Below are positions 62,798-64,000 of a stretch of 64,000 nucleotides of DNA, in pieces. The translations under genes and the position numbers were made by a program. Position 1 is the stretch's first letter; every line of letters begins with the position of its first letter. The DNA is from Mesorhizobium jarvisii (GTDB lineage: Bacteria > Pseudomonadota > Alphaproteobacteria > Rhizobiales > Rhizobiaceae): contig NZ_QZXA01000002.1 in NCBI RefSeq assembly GCF_003601985.1, positions 620,001-684,000 of the forward strand, given 5' to 3'. The notes beneath the pieces were generated by a model. The model searched no databases. It was not told the DNA's origin and was given only the letters and a program-made list of their open reading frames with translations.

Positions 62798-63244
62798 ATG
62801 ATCAACGATGTCTACAACGCGAAAATTCTCGGTTTTGCCGGAAACATCGCCCGCATCGGCCGGCTCGATCATCCGGACGCGACCGCCAAGGCGCATTCCA
62901 AGCTGTGCGGTTCGACCGTTACCGTCGATCTCAAGATGGCGGACGGGGTGGTCACCGACTTTGCCCATGACGTGAAGGCCTGCGCGCTCGGCCAGGCGTC
63001 ATCCTCGATCATGGCGCAGCATGTCGTTGGCGCGAGCGCCGAGGAATTGCGCATGGTGCGCGACACCATGCTGAAGATGCTGAAAGAGAATGGCGCGCCG
63101 CCGGAAGGGCGCTTCGCCGACCTCAAATATTTGGAGCCGGTGCGCGACTACAAGGCACGGCATGCCTCGACCATGCTGACCTTTGACGCCGTGGTAGACG
63201 CCATCAGCCAGATCGAGAAGAAGCGCGCCGAACAAGCGGCCTGA
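62798..63244 (+). CDS. IscU/NifU-like iron-sulphur cluster scaffold protein
   Basis: A 148-residue protein starting MINDVYNAKILGFAGNIARIG. The SUF/NifU-N pattern shows cysteines at KLCGSTVTVDL and VKACALGQASSS, and the later EPVRDYKARHASTML. In IscU proteins three cysteines hold the cluster; here two plus a late His are visible, as in rhizobial members that I recall. It follows folE in the divergent direction. Confidence 0.75.
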   Translation: MINDVYNAKILGFAGNIARIGRLDHPDATAKAHSKLCGSTVTVDLKMADGVVTDFAHDVKACALGQASSSIMAQHVVGASAEELRMVRDTMLKMLKENGAPPEGRFADLKYLEPVRDYKARHASTMLTFDAVVDAISQIEKKRAEQAA

Positions 63245-63246
63245 TC

Positions 63247-63480
63247 TTGCCATTTTCCGTTCTCGCGATGCGCGGACTTCGCGGCAGCCCGCGACACCGA
63301 CCCTTCCGTGGCGTGGTGTTCGTCTGGTGCCTTGCCGGCGCACTCATGTCGGGCTGCGGCGCGAGCCGGGCCGACGTGGCAGTCGCGCGGGATATCAACG
63401 ACTATCTCATGAAGGCCATCCAGCCCTGTTGGGCCACCCGGCACAGGACACAACGGGCGGGCCTCCGGCAGTCGGGATAA
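63247..63480 (+). CDS. small exported protein, possibly broken
   Basis: A 77-residue frame following the IscU/NifU-like gene by two bases. An N-terminal hydrophobic stretch ends LMSGCGAS, a weak lipobox. After INDYLMKAIQPCW the sequence becomes basic and irregular, stops at TAA, and reads on in the same frame as NDIDKFLEKHKQAK to a TAG. The late part may be decayed. Function unknown. Confidence 0.35.
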   Translation: MPFSVLAMRGLRGSPRHRPFRGVVFVWCLAGALMSGCGASRADVAVARDINDYLMKAIQPCWATRHRTQRAGLRQSG

Positions 63481-63549
63481 AACGACATCGACAAGTTTCT
63501 CGAAAAACACAAGCAGGCAAAGTAGCGGGGGCCTCGGCCCGGGACCGGC

Positions 63550-64000
63550 CTAGACCTTTGCTTCCAATGTCTGTCTGCTTTCAGCAAATTCACTTCGGAC
63601 CCAGTCGGCGAACGCGGCGGCCGGCTCGGAAAGCTCCTCCAAGCTCCTGGCAACAAGCCAGTAGCCGCCGGATGCAACGTCGATGTCGAACGGCTTGATC
63701 AGTGCGCCGGTTTCGAGCTCGTTGCCGATCTGCAAGAGATCGCCCAGCGCGACGCCATGTCCGAGCAGGGCGGCCTGCTTTGAGAGCGATATATCCGCCA
63801 GCAGCGGCCCCCGCGCGGGCACGGCATCGGCCGGCACGCCGGCGGCTTCGAACCAGCGCGTCCAGCCCTGGCGATTTTCCTCATGCAAAAGTGTGTAGCG
63901 GGCAAGGTCGATTGGCTTCTCGAGGGGAGGGCCCGAGGCGAGCAGCGCCGGCGACAAAACCGGTGAATCGACTGTGGAGGCAAGCCGCTCTGCCTGGCTG
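63550..64000 (-). CDS. LysR-family regulator, C-terminal part (cut by the window edge)
   Basis: Open to the right edge; about 150 C-terminal residues are visible. QAERLASTVDSPVLSPALLA, then DLARYTLLHEENRQGWTRWF and ALLGHGVALGDLLQI, are the LysR substrate-binding domain of the GcvA-like group. The HTH lies beyond the window. No target gene can be assigned. Confidence 0.85.
   Translation of the reverse strand, partial: SQAERLASTVDSPVLSPALLASGPPLEKPIDLARYTLLHEENRQGWTRWFEAAGVPADAVPARGPLLADISLSKQAALLGHGVALGDLLQIGNELETGALIKPFDIDVASGGYWLVARSLEELSEPAAAFADWVRSEFAESRQTLEAKV

Noticed and set aside
1..64000. CRISPR array
   Set aside because: No regularly spaced direct repeats were found.
1..64000. Insertion sequences or transposases
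   Set aside because: No transposase-like frame or IS ends were recognised on either strand.

Overview
The window looks like chromosome of a Mesorhizobium-type alphaproteobacterium (order Hyphomicrobiales). The GC-rich housekeeping block holds hom, glpX, recJ, phaC, folE and hisI, plus DUF982, DUF6434 and MucR family proteins. It also holds two copies of palindromic repeats that I recognise from Mesorhizobium genomes. The species cannot be fixed from sequence alone.

The window has two parts. From the left edge to about 39.7 kb is an integrated mobilisable island. Its right end is marked by a DUF4102-type tyrosine recombinase (38.3-39.5 kb) that abuts a radC gene cut off inside its catalytic HNHP motif, so radC appears to be the integration target. 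The missing 3' half of radC should lie left of position 1. The island carries a Ti-type mobilisation module: relaxase TraA, divergent TraC and TraD, and an oriT-like sequence between them. TraG, TraF/B/H and any VirB/Trb genes are absent from the window, which suggests a mobilisable rather than self-transmissible element, unless they lie to the left.

The island cargo is mostly genes with anti-phage or conflict character. There is a UvrD/HelD-like helicase, a DUF2971 protein and a PIN-like nuclease candidate. Next comes an Avs3-like pair: a 2104-residue STAND NTPase with an N-terminal Cap4/Mrr-like nuclease, and a 284-residue partner. Then there is a tight three-gene operon (HExxH metallopeptidase, ComEC-like metallo-beta-lactamase hydrolase, DUF2235 serine hydrolase), followed by a DEAH helicase with a nuclease-like C-terminus. 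A three-gene DUF6361/PLD/SNF2-like helicase operon follows, then an XRE repressor with a divergent gene, and a second ComEC-like MBL protein. The metallopeptidase-MBL-DUF2235 operon is my best candidate for an undescribed defence system.

From about 39.7 kb to the right end is ordinary chromosome. In order it holds map; small DUF genes; a tad-type pilus secretion cluster (TadG- and TadE-like), one member of which has absorbed an intergenic repeat into its reading frame; a J-domain protein; several very small membrane proteins; and a candidate sigma-54-dependent small RNA at 47.0 kb. These are followed by tRNA-Glu(UUC), a DUF882/M15 peptidase-like lipoprotein, phaC, an aminotransferase, hom, a DUF883 protein, glpX, recJ, a DHFR-like reductase, a patatin, hisI, folE, an IscU/NifU-like scaffold protein and the 3' part of a LysR regulator cut by the window edge.
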